DNA of 64,000 nt from CADEDH01 sp965263455. Lineage in GTDB: Bacteria > Actinomycetota > Acidimicrobiia > Acidimicrobiales > SZUA-35. Shown here piece by piece: positions 1 to 7,066 of this stretch (within the stretch, counting starts at the first letter, position 1; each line of letters opens with the position of its first letter). The notes beneath the pieces were generated by a model, which worked only from the letters and a program-made list of their open reading frames with translations, was not told where the DNA came from and ran no database searches. The stretch is taken from the NCBI GenBank assembly GCA_965263455.1, contig CBDHHN010000004.1:1488001-1552000 (forward strand), read 5' to 3'. Position numbers and translations under genes: made by a program.

Positions 1-685
1 GCCGGCTGAGGGCGGTGAGGGGGCGCCTCGTCACCCCGCCAGGCGGCCAGTGGTCGGCCCGGGGGATGATGATCCAGGCCAGGATGTAGGCCAGGAAGCC
101 GAAGCCGGTGGCGAGTGCCGTCAGCAGGAACAGGATCCGCACGATGGACACGTCGAGCCCGTAATGATGGGCCAGGCCGGAGGCGACACCACCGAGGCGG
201 GAGTAGGGATCGCGCACCAACCGGCGGGGCGGCAACGGGGCGCCGACGGGAGGCGGAGGGGGCGGGGGCGGGAAGTGGCCCAGGGGCTCACCGGTGGGCG
301 GCGGGCCGTCGAAGCCGCCGCCTGCGGCCGCACCGGGGGCCGACTCGTCCGGGTCGCCAGGGTCGGTCGGCTCGCCGTCGTCCTCTGCCGCCCCGGCCTC
401 ATCGTCGGAGGCCTCGGCCGGAGCGTTGGCGCCCAGGTTGTCGTAGGGGCCGAGGGTGTCGTCGGGGCCGAGTTCGGTGTCGGTGTCGGCGTCGGTGTCG
501 ACGTCGACGGGCAACTCGGCGGTGGCATCGTCGGGCGCAGCGTCGGCCGTGGGGTCGGTCGACTCGTCGACGTCGGGACTGGGGCTGGGGCTGGGGGGCA
601 GGAGGTCGTCGATGGCGGGGGCGGGCGGGGTCAGGGGGTCGGCCTCGGGGGTCGGCCGGTCGTTGGCGTCGGGTTGGTCGGTCAT
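1..685 (-). CDS. PspC-domain membrane protein (3' end outside window)
   Basis: The frame is open from an ATG at 685 to the left edge; 228 codons are visible and the end of the gene lies beyond position 1. The first 150 or so residues are low-complexity and acidic (Asp, Pro, Glu, Thr, including DTDADTDT) and end in a poly-Pro stretch near 350-240. A PspC domain follows at about 220-50: RDPYSRLGGVASGLAHHYG, then a hydrophobic segment ending in AWIIIP. PspC proteins are membrane sensors or effectors of envelope stress. The gene is transcribed away from a PspC-histidine kinase/response regulator pair with 133 bp between starts, so a shared envelope-stress module is likely. The long disordered N-terminus is presumably cytoplasmic; no partner is evident from sequence. 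Confidence 0.85.
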   Translation of the reverse strand, partial: MTDQPDANDRPTPEADPLTPPAPAIDDLLPPSPSPSPDVDESTDPTADAAPDDATAELPVDVDTDADTDTELGPDDTLGPYDNLGANAPAEASDDEAGAAEDDGEPTDPGDPDESAPGAAAGGGFDGPPPTGEPLGHFPPPPPPPPVGAPLPPRRLVRDPYSRLGGVASGLAHHYGLDVSIVRILFLLTALATGFGFLAYILAWIIIPRADHWPPGGVTRRPLTALSR

Positions 686-818
686 GGTTCCATCTTCGGG
701 GCCGGGCCGCGCCGCCGGTATCGGGCGTCGCCCGGATCGACCCCTGAGGCCCTGAACCCCGACTCAGGGGCGGACCAGGGACGGGCCCTGATGCAGCCGT
801 TCCCCACGGGATGAGACT

Positions 819-2105
819 ATGTCATCAGTGGCCCTCCCTTCCGACCCCGCTCCCGCCACCCGCTGGCAGGTCCCCCGCATCAGCACCAACGACCGCTGGA
901 TCGGCGGGGTGGCAGCCGCCATCGCCACCGAGCTGGGGGTGCAGCCGCTGATGATCCGGATCTCGTTCGCCGTGCTGACCCTGGCCGGCGGTTGGGGCCT
1001 GGCCCTCTACGCCGTGAGCTGGCTGCTCCTTGCCGTCGGCCAACCCCGCCAGATCTCCCCCTACCGGGCCGTCCCCAAGGGAGCGACCGCCCTCCACCGC
1101 AACGTGGCGGTGGCCATGATCGTGGTCGGCCTCCTGCTCCTGCTCCGGAACCTGGGGTTCGGCTTCGTCGACGGCCTCGTCATCCCGACCGGGTTCGTCG
1201 TGATCGGCTTCCTCATCGCCTGGACCCGCCACCAGCACGAGGGCGGGTTGTCGGCCGTGGTCCGGATCCTGGCCGGCGTCGTGGTCGGGGTGGGCGGCAT
1301 GATCGGCTTCCTGGCCATCCGGGCCAACGTCGTCGATGCCCTCCTCGTGCTGACCGTGGCCCTGGCCGTTGTGCTGGGGATCGGTCTGGTGGCAACGCCG
1401 TCCCTGGCCCGGATCGGGCACGACCTCGATCGGGAGCGCCAGGAGCGGGTCAGGGCCGACGAGCGGGCCCGGGTGGCGGCCCACCTCCACGACTCCGTCC
1501 TCCAGACCCTGGCCCTGATCCAACGCCACGCCGGGGATCCGGTCCGCACCGCGCAGCTGGCCCGCCAACAGGAACGGGAGTTGCGTCACTGGCTCTACGA
1601 CGACCGTCGGCCGACCACGGCCGACGCCGTGCGCCTGGGCACCGTGCTGGAACAGGTGGCGGCCGAGGTCGACGCCGCCCACGGGGTCCCGGTCAAGGTC
1701 ATCGTCGTCGGCGACGACCAGGATCTCGACCGGGCGTCGATCGAACCGCTCGTGGCCGCCACCCGGGAGGCCGCCGTCAACGGGGCCAAGCATTCGGGCG
1801 CCCGCCGGATCGACGTGTTCGCCGAGCGCCTGACCGACCGGGTCGAGGTGTTCGTCCGCGACACCGGCCGGGGCTTCGACCCGGACCGGACACCGGGCGA
1901 TCGGCGCGGCATCAGCGGCTCCATCATCGGCCGTATGGCCCGGGCCGGCGGCTCGGCCGCCGTCCATTCCACCCCGGGCGAGGGAACCGAGGTGGAGCTG
2001 GTGCTGCCCCTGGACCGGGCCGTCGACGACGATGCCCCGAGCCGGGAAGCCGACACCGGTAACGGTTCCCTCTTCCCCCAGCCCCAGAGCGAGGACGTGT
2101 CATGA
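819..2105 (+). CDS. PspC-domain sensor histidine kinase (NarL-group)
   Basis: 428 aa. Residues 24-75 form a PspC domain (RWIGGVAAAIATELGVQPLM, then a hydrophobic stretch), followed by about four membrane helices at 96-192. A HisKA_3-type dimerisation helix has the phospho-acceptor His at residue 224 (HLHDSVLQTLALIQ). The ATPase domain has an N-box at 316-327 (REAAVNGAKHSG) and a G-box DTGRGFD near 348. The kinase overlaps the next gene (response regulator) by 4 nt, so the two are translationally coupled. By analogy with LiaS and PspC-linked kinases of Gram-positive bacteria it should sense membrane or cell-wall stress; the signal is unknown. The divergent PspC protein next door supports this role. 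Confidence 0.93.
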   Translation: MSSVALPSDPAPATRWQVPRISTNDRWIGGVAAAIATELGVQPLMIRISFAVLTLAGGWGLALYAVSWLLLAVGQPRQISPYRAVPKGATALHRNVAVAMIVVGLLLLLRNLGFGFVDGLVIPTGFVVIGFLIAWTRHQHEGGLSAVVRILAGVVVGVGGMIGFLAIRANVVDALLVLTVALAVVLGIGLVATPSLARIGHDLDRERQERVRADERARVAAHLHDSVLQTLALIQRHAGDPVRTAQLARQQERELRHWLYDDRRPTTADAVRLGTVLEQVAAEVDAAHGVPVKVIVVGDDQDLDRASIEPLVAATREAAVNGAKHSGARRIDVFAERLTDRVEVFVRDTGRGFDPDRTPGDRRGISGSIIGRMARAGGSAAVHSTPGEGTEVELVLPLDRAVDDDAPSREADTGNGSLFPQPQSEDVS

Positions 2106-2734
2106 TCCGAGTGGTACTGGTCGACGATCACAGCGTGGTCCGGGCCGGCGTGCGAGCCGAGCTGGAGGGCTCGGTCGACGTGGTGGCCGAGGCCGGCGAC
2201 GTGGTCGAGGCCATCGGCGTCATCGTCGAACACAAGCCCGACGTGGTGGTGTGCGACGTCCACCTGCCCGACGGCACGGCGTCGGCCGTGATCCGGGGGG
2301 TGGTCGAGCGGGGGGTCACCACCCGGTTCCTGGCCCTGTCGGTGTCGGACGCGGCGGAGGATGTGATCGACGTCATCCGGACCGGAGCCCGGGGCTACGT
2401 GACCAAGACCATCGACGGCGAGGAACTGCTCGACGCCGTGACCCGGGTGGCCGAGGGCGACGCCGTGTTCTCCCCCCGCCTCGCCGGGTTCGTGCTCGAC
2501 GCCTTCTCCACCGATCTCGATGCCCCCGCCGACCCCGAACTCGACCAGCTGACGGCCAGGGAGCAGGACGTCATGCGCCTGCTGGCCCGGGGCTACGCCT
2601 ACAAGGAGATCGCCCGCCGCCTGACCATCTCGATCAAGACGGTCGAGACCCACGCCTCGGCCGTGCTCCGCAAGCTCCAGCTGTCCAACCGCAACGAACT
2701 CGCCCGCTGGGCCGCCGACCGCAGAATCGTCTGA
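2102..2734 (+). CDS. LuxR/NarL-type response regulator
   Basis: 210 aa. The receiver domain has the acidic pair at residues 8-9, a phospho-acceptor Asp at 52 (VVVCDVHLPDG) and a conserved Lys in GYVTKTIDG. A C-terminal LuxR helix-turn-helix spans about 147-205 (LTAREQDVMRLLARG, then IKTVETH). It starts inside the last codons of the PspC-histidine kinase gene (ATGA overlap) and is its obvious partner. Targets probably include the divergent PspC gene upstream, but no operator was identified. Two tandem GC hairpins follow the stop codon. Confidence 0.95.
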   Translation: MIRVVLVDDHSVVRAGVRAELEGSVDVVAEAGDVVEAIGVIVEHKPDVVVCDVHLPDGTASAVIRGVVERGVTTRFLALSVSDAAEDVIDVIRTGARGYVTKTIDGEELLDAVTRVAEGDAVFSPRLAGFVLDAFSTDLDAPADPELDQLTAREQDVMRLLARGYAYKEIARRLTISIKTVETHASAVLRKLQLSNRNELARWAADRRIV

Positions 2735-2762
2735 GCGGACCCCAACCCCAACAGCCAAGGAC

Positions 2763-2805
2763 GTTCGGCACAGCCGAACTCCACGCGCCGGGCCCCGCCC
2801 GGCGC
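2763..2805. terminator. two tandem hairpins between convergent genes
   Basis: Two perfect inverted repeats lie between the convergent response-regulator and SDR genes: 2763-2779 (7-bp stem GTTCGGC, 3-nt loop) and 2785-2805 (9-bp stem GCGCCGGGC, loop CCC). There is no T-run, as is usual for actinobacterial terminators. It could serve both strands. Confidence 0.65.
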
Positions 2806-2819
2806 ACGCCGGACCCGAG

Positions 2820-3605
2820 CTAGACCACGGGGGCCATGCCACCGTCGACGTTGATCGAGGTGCCGGTGATGAATGAGGCGGCATCGGAGGCGAGGAACAG
2901 GGCGAGGTTGGCGAACTCCTGGGCGTCCCCCATCCGCCCGACCGGAATCCGGGCCCCCATCTGCTCGGTGAACTCCTCGAAGGTGGCGTCACCCCCCAGG
3001 GCGGCGTGACGGGTCTCCCACTGCTTGGACACCAACAACCCGGTGTTGAGAGCGTTGACCAGCACTCCGTCGGGGGCGACCTCGGTGGCCAGGGCCTTGG
3101 TCATGGCCATGCCGGCGGCCCGACTGACCGACGTCGGGCAACTCCGGGCCGGCGGGGCCTTGGCCGCCGTGTTCAACACGTTGATGATCCGACCCCAGCC
3201 CCGCTCCTGCATGGCCGGCAGACAGAGGCGGATCAGGCGGACGGCGGCCATGAACTTGAGGTCGAGGTCGTGGTACCAGTCGTCGTCGCTGATGTCGAGG
3301 AAGGGGCGGGCGGCCGACGTGCCGGCGTTGTTGACCAGGACATCGACCGGGCCGTGGGCCTCGACGGCGGCGGCGTGGGCCCCGGACAGGGCGGCCACGT
3401 CGGTAACGTCGGCCGACAGGGTCAACACCGAGGCACCGGGGGCGGCGGCCTCGATCTCGGCCTTGGCCGCGGCCAGGCCTGCCTCGTCCCGGGCGATGAC
3501 GGCCACCCGGGCCCCGGCCTGGGCGAAGGTGCGGGCCATGGCCTTGCCCAGGCCCTGGCTGGCCCCGGTGACGAGGGCCGAACGATCGTCGAGTCGCAGT
3601 TCCAT
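2820..3605 (-). CDS. SDR-family oxidoreductase with altered catalytic residues
   Basis: 261 aa. A Rossmann NAD(P) site TGASQGLG lies at 13-20 and NNAG at 92-95; the C-terminus ITGTSINVDGGM is typical of FabG-like SDRs. Where the family has YxxxK the sequence reads TSVSR: Thr158 replaces Tyr and Arg162 replaces Lys. The usual catalytic Ser region reads NVLNTAAK. Either it belongs to a divergent SDR branch using another mechanism or it is not a classical dehydrogenase. The start at 3605 is supported by a TAGGGT box 8 nt upstream; longer upstream reading frames are shadows of the amidohydrolase gene. It sits 20 nt after that gene, but its own promoter-like box suggests separate transcription. 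Confidence 0.88.
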   Translation of the reverse strand: MELRLDDRSALVTGASQGLGKAMARTFAQAGARVAVIARDEAGLAAAKAEIEAAAPGASVLTLSADVTDVAALSGAHAAAVEAHGPVDVLVNNAGTSAARPFLDISDDDWYHDLDLKFMAAVRLIRLCLPAMQERGWGRIINVLNTAAKAPPARSCPTSVSRAAGMAMTKALATEVAPDGVLVNALNTGLLVSKQWETRHAALGGDATFEEFTEQMGARIPVGRMGDAQEFANLALFLASDAASFITGTSINVDGGMAPVV

Positions 3606-3613
3606 GGGCCGGA

Positions 3614-3619
3614 ACCCTA
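3614..3619 (-). promoter_or_regulatory. -10 element TAGGGT of the SDR gene
   Basis: TAGGGT on the minus strand ends 8 nt before the SDR start at 3605, overlapping the end of the upstream amidohydrolase gene region. Confidence 0.5.
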
Positions 3620-3625
3620 CTGCTC

Positions 3626-4873
3626 CTAGACCGGAGGCTCCCGACGGACGACCGGCACCCCGCGGCTGATGATGGTCGAGACGACGGCATCGGGTTCGGC
3701 CAGGGCCGACAACTCGGTGAGGGGATCGGCGTCGACCACCACGACGTCGGCCAGCAGACCCGGGGCCACCCGCCCGATCCGGCCCTCGAGTCGGCACAGC
3801 TTCACGTTGGTGACGTACATCGACCGCAAGACGTCGGCCGCCGGCTCCAACTCGGCCCGGATGGCGAACTCGTGGTTCTGGCGCGGCTGCGCCTCCCCCA
3901 GCAGGTCGGTCCCCAAACCGAGCTGTACCCCGGCGGCCCGAGCCGTCTCGACGGCCCGCTGACCGGCCTCGAACACGCCCCGGTTCTTTGCCAGGTTGGT
4001 CTCCGGCAAGCCGACCTTGGCCCCCAGCTCGTCCATGGCCCGGTGGGTGACCAACGTCGGTACCAGCACGGCGCCGAGGTCGGCCATGAGCGCCGCGGTC
4101 GGAGCGTCGAGCATGTTGCCGTGCTCGATGCAACGAACCCCGGCCTCCACCGCCATCGTGATGGCCTCCGGGGTGTAGGCGTGGGACGTCGTGTAGGTGT
4201 GCCGGTGGTCGGTCTCGGTCGTGATGGCCCGGACCTCCTCCGGCGTGTACTGGACGGCGTCGAAGGGGTCGGCGGGGGAGGCCACGCCGCCCGAACTCAT
4301 GATCTTGAGGAAGTCCGAGCCCTCGCGCAGCTCGTGGCGGGCCGCCTTGCGACAGGCGTCGGGCCCGTCGGCGATGTGGGCGTTGCCATGATGGTCGGTG
4401 TGGAGCTGACACCCGCAGGTCGGCAGCTCCACGGCCGAGGCCGTGCGGAAGTCGCCGTGGCCCCCGGTCTGGCTGAGCACCCGACCGGCGCGCACGATGC
4501 GGGGTCCCGGCGTCATGCCCCGTTCCACCGCGGCCACCAGCCCGGCTATGGCGCCGCCGGTGTCGCGCACCGTGGTGAAGCCCCGCTGCAACATGGCCCG
4601 GCTGCACTGGGCCATGGCGATGGAGACCTCGGTCAGCGACATCCGGGTCAGCCGGGCGAAGTCCATGGTGGGGAAGGTGTGGTGGACGTGGGCGTCGACG
4701 AAGCCCGGCATCACGGTCTGACCCCGGGCGTCGATCTCGACGTCGACCGCGCCCCGGAACGGCTCGTCGGTCACCTCGGCGATCACCTCGCCGTCGATGA
4801 CCACCGTCCGCTCCCCCACCAGCTCACCGGCCACCGGGTCCAGGACGTTGCCGTTGCGGATGACGAGCACCAT
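3626..4873 (-). CDS. amidohydrolase-family metal-dependent hydrolase
   Basis: 415 aa, similar in layout to imidazolonepropionase/prolidase-type amidohydrolases. The metal-binding HxH is at residues 62-64 (VDAHVHHT). Further family motifs are DFLKIMSSGG (candidate metal-bridging Lys), THAYTPE-like SHAYTPE, CIEHGNML and GTDLLGE (catalytic Asp region). The composite beta domain is formed by the N-terminus (RNGNVLDP) and the C-terminus (GLLADVVVVDADPL). The substrate is unknown; this branch hydrolyses cyclic amides or aryl-dipeptides. The start at 4873 lies 6 nt after a TAGCGT box. It is divergent from a TauD-like dioxygenase with 85 bp between starts. Confidence 0.92.
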   Translation of the reverse strand: MVLVIRNGNVLDPVAGELVGERTVVIDGEVIAEVTDEPFRGAVDVEIDARGQTVMPGFVDAHVHHTFPTMDFARLTRMSLTEVSIAMAQCSRAMLQRGFTTVRDTGGAIAGLVAAVERGMTPGPRIVRAGRVLSQTGGHGDFRTASAVELPTCGCQLHTDHHGNAHIADGPDACRKAARHELREGSDFLKIMSSGGVASPADPFDAVQYTPEEVRAITTETDHRHTYTTSHAYTPEAITMAVEAGVRCIEHGNMLDAPTAALMADLGAVLVPTLVTHRAMDELGAKVGLPETNLAKNRGVFEAGQRAVETARAAGVQLGLGTDLLGEAQPRQNHEFAIRAELEPAADVLRSMYVTNVKLCRLEGRIGRVAPGLLADVVVVDADPLTELSALAEPDAVVSTIISRGVPVVRREPPV

Positions 4874-4879
4874 GGAGCG

Positions 4880-4885
4880 ACGCTA
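4880..4885 (-). promoter_or_regulatory. -10 element TAGCGT of the amidohydrolase gene
   Basis: TAGCGT on the minus strand ends 6 nt before the ATG at 4873, the spacing expected for a leaderless transcript. Confidence 0.55.
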
Positions 4886-4945
4886 GCGCAACCCCGCTCG
4901 CGTCTCCCAGGGTGCGCCCATTTCGAGCAGGGCGGTCACTGGAAC

Positions 4946-4951
4946 TAGCGT
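4946..4951 (+). promoter_or_regulatory. -10 element TAGCGT deciding the TauD-like start
   Basis: TAGCGT ends 7 nt before the ATG at 4959. An alternative GTG at 4950 would lie inside the hexamer, so the downstream ATG is preferred. Confidence 0.55.
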
Positions 4952-4958
4952 GGCCCCC

Positions 4959-5942
4959 ATGAGCGACCTGACGATCACCCCGGTCGAGGGCAAGGTCTTC
5001 GGCGCCGTGGTGACCGACGTGAAGCTCCCGCAGCTCACCGACGCCGAGTTCGCCACGATCAAGGCGGCATTCCTCGACCACGGCTTCCTGGTCTTCCCCG
5101 GCCAGTTCATGACCGAGGAGGAGAACATCGCCTTCGGCGAACGGTTCGGCCCGCTCGAGTTCGGGGGCGCTCCGATGGCCAACCAGCGCCGGTCGGCCGA
5201 CGGCCTGGTGGGCGAGGTGTACGACACCGAGAGCCAGATCATGCGGACCAACATCGGCAACGAGACGTGGCACACCGATTCCACCTACAAGCCGATCAGC
5301 TCCAAGTGCGCCATGCTGTCGGCGGTGACGGTGCCGGCCGAGGGGGGCGAGACCGAACTGGCCGACATGCGGGCCGGGTACGCCGCGCTCGACCAGGCCA
5401 CCAGGGATCGCATCGCCGACCTGAGCGCCTACCACTCGACCCAGTTCTCCCAGGCCAACGACCTCGGCGACTTCCCCGCCGCCGACCTCGAGGGAGGCCG
5501 ATACGGCTCGGTCTACCACGGCGAGGCCTACCTCCGGCCCCTGGTCAAGGTCCATCCCGAGACCGGTGTCCCCAGCCTGTTCGTGGGCCGCCACGCCTTC
5601 GGCATCCCCGGCCTGCCCCGGGAGGAGAGCCGCGAGCTGCTGCGGTCGCTGGTCGAGTTCGTGGTGTCGGACCCGGCCCGGGTCTACACCCACCGGTGGC
5701 AACCGGGTGACACCCTCCTGTGGGACAACCGGGCCCTGCTCCATCGCGCCCGGCCCTACGACTACGCCCAGCCCCGCTATCTCATCGGCACCCGGGTCGA
5801 GGGGGACGAGGCCACCGAGCTTTCGTACTACCCGAGCGATCCGGCCGCGGCCGCCGGGCGGGAGGCCTTGGCCGCCGAGCTCGACCTGCTGCGGGACGAG
5901 ACCGGTCACCTCCGCTACGGGGCCACCACCGCCAGCACCTGA
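4959..5942 (+). CDS. TauD/TfdA-family Fe(II)/2-oxoglutarate dioxygenase
   Basis: 327 aa from the ATG at 4959. The iron-binding triad is visible: His105 and Asp107 (ETWHTDSTY) and distal His262 (DNRALLHRAR). Arg273 (AQPRYLIGTRV) is placed to bind 2-oxoglutarate. The length matches the family. Members hydroxylate sulfonates, phenoxyacetates or similar acids; the substrate cannot be read from sequence. A GTG at 4950 gives three extra residues, but it lies within the TAGCGT promoter box. A hairpin at 5953-5976 follows the stop. It is divergent from the amidohydrolase gene, a possible catabolic partner (inference). Confidence 0.93.
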   Translation: MSDLTITPVEGKVFGAVVTDVKLPQLTDAEFATIKAAFLDHGFLVFPGQFMTEEENIAFGERFGPLEFGGAPMANQRRSADGLVGEVYDTESQIMRTNIGNETWHTDSTYKPISSKCAMLSAVTVPAEGGETELADMRAGYAALDQATRDRIADLSAYHSTQFSQANDLGDFPAADLEGGRYGSVYHGEAYLRPLVKVHPETGVPSLFVGRHAFGIPGLPREESRELLRSLVEFVVSDPARVYTHRWQPGDTLLWDNRALLHRARPYDYAQPRYLIGTRVEGDEATELSYYPSDPAAAAGREALAAELDLLRDETGHLRYGATTAST

Positions 5943-5952
5943 TGCTCGACAC

Positions 5953-5976
5953 GGAGTGCCGGACGCCCGGCGCTCC
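5953..5976 (+). terminator. hairpin after the dioxygenase gene
   Basis: A 10-bp stem with one G-T pair and a 4-nt loop starts 10 nt after the dioxygenase stop codon; no T-run follows. Confidence 0.55.
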
Positions 5977-6057
5977 GCACGTCCCGTCGGTTCGACGCCG
6001 GGCCCGGGGCCGGAGAGTATGGGCCGACCGACAGACCATGGGGAAGGGGACGATCTG

Positions 6058-6918
6058 ATGAGCGACGATCACCAGGAGAACGGAGCCGGGCGACTGGCGG
6101 GGCGAGCCGCCGTCATCACCGGCGGGGCCAGCGGGATCGGGGCCGGTACGGTCAGGCGATTCGTGGCGGAGGGGGCGTCGGTCCTGATCGCCGACCTCGA
6201 CGAGGAGAAGGGCGCAGCCCTGGTCGACGAGCTGGGCCCGGCCACCGCCTTCCTTCGGACCGACGTGAGCCGGGAGGAGGATGTGGCGGCGATGATCGCC
6301 GAGGTGACCGACCGCTGGGGTCGGCTCGACTGCCTGTTCAACAACGCCGGTTTCGGCGGCGCCCTGGGGCCGATCGCCTCGACCTCGGTCGAGGACTACG
6401 ACCTCACCATGGACGTCTTGGTCAAGAGCGTGTTCCTCGGCATCAAGCACGCGTCACCGGTCATGGTCGAGCAGGGCTCGGGCTCGATCATCTCCACCGC
6501 CTCGGTCGCCGGCCTCCGCCCGGGCTACGCCCCCCACCTGTACTCGGTGGCCAAGTGCGCCGTCATCCACCTCACCAAGTCGGTGGCGCTGGAGCTGGGC
6601 GAACACAACATCCGGGTGAACGCCATCTGTCCTGGCTTCATCGCCACCCCCCTCGCCGCCGGCCATCCGTCGGCCGGCGACGAACAGATCCAGCAGATGC
6701 GCGACGCCGGGGAGGGAAGCCAGGTTCTGGGCCGGGTCGGCGAGCCCGACGACATCGCCAATATGGCGCTGTTTTTGGCGTCGGACGAGTCGTCCTGGAT
6801 GACCGGACAGGAATGGGTGGTCGACGGCGGATTCGAGGCCGGACGGCCCTGGTCGAGGTGGCCCAAGTTCGCCCGCATGGAGCGCCCCATCCGGCATCAC
6901 CGACCGCCGGGCCGATAG
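6058..6918 (+). CDS. SDR-family oxidoreductase (canonical)
   Basis: 286 aa. The cofactor motif TGGASGIG is at 21-28, followed by NNAG at 95-98, a Ser region at about 144-149 (SIISTASV) and YxxxK with Tyr162 and Lys166 (YSVAK). Asp46 at the end of beta-2 (LIADLD) suggests NAD rather than NADP. The ATG at 6058 is preceded by a purine-rich GGGAAGGGG; the longer open frame upstream is a shadow of the dioxygenase gene. It lies 115 nt after the dioxygenase, with a hairpin between. Substrate unknown; 3-alpha/beta- or 7-alpha-hydroxysteroid-type and other secondary alcohol dehydrogenases share this layout. Confidence 0.93.
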   Translation: MSDDHQENGAGRLAGRAAVITGGASGIGAGTVRRFVAEGASVLIADLDEEKGAALVDELGPATAFLRTDVSREEDVAAMIAEVTDRWGRLDCLFNNAGFGGALGPIASTSVEDYDLTMDVLVKSVFLGIKHASPVMVEQGSGSIISTASVAGLRPGYAPHLYSVAKCAVIHLTKSVALELGEHNIRVNAICPGFIATPLAAGHPSAGDEQIQQMRDAGEGSQVLGRVGEPDDIANMALFLASDESSWMTGQEWVVDGGFEAGRPWSRWPKFARMERPIRHHRPPGR

Positions 6919-6966
6919 CCGGGTGAAATCACCCATGGTTCAGCTGATGGCCATCTGGCGGCCGCA

Positions 6967-7021
6967 GAGTTCACAACCAGCACATAGCTGCTCCCACAAT
7001 CATTCATCTTGACGTCACTCC
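6967..7021 (+). promoter_or_regulatory. candidate PhoP-box-like direct repeats before phoX
   Basis: Five consecutive 11-nt units at 6967, 6978, 6989, 7000 and 7011 carry a degenerate TTCAC-like core at the same phase (TTCAC, CACAT, TCCCA, TTCAT, GTCAC). Streptomyces PHO boxes are 11-nt direct repeats with a GTTCACC core, and the downstream gene is a PhoX phosphatase. The region is also notably AT-richer than its surroundings. The match is degenerate, so this is a candidate only. Confidence 0.35.
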
Positions 7022-7066
7022 ATCTCCGTAGCTTCTGAGCTGCCGTCATCCGCACGAGGAGGCTTC

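Noticed and set aside
50..814. 254-codon plus-strand frame opposite the PspC gene
   Set aside because: Gly/Val-rich, antisense to a recognisable PspC domain; no motif.
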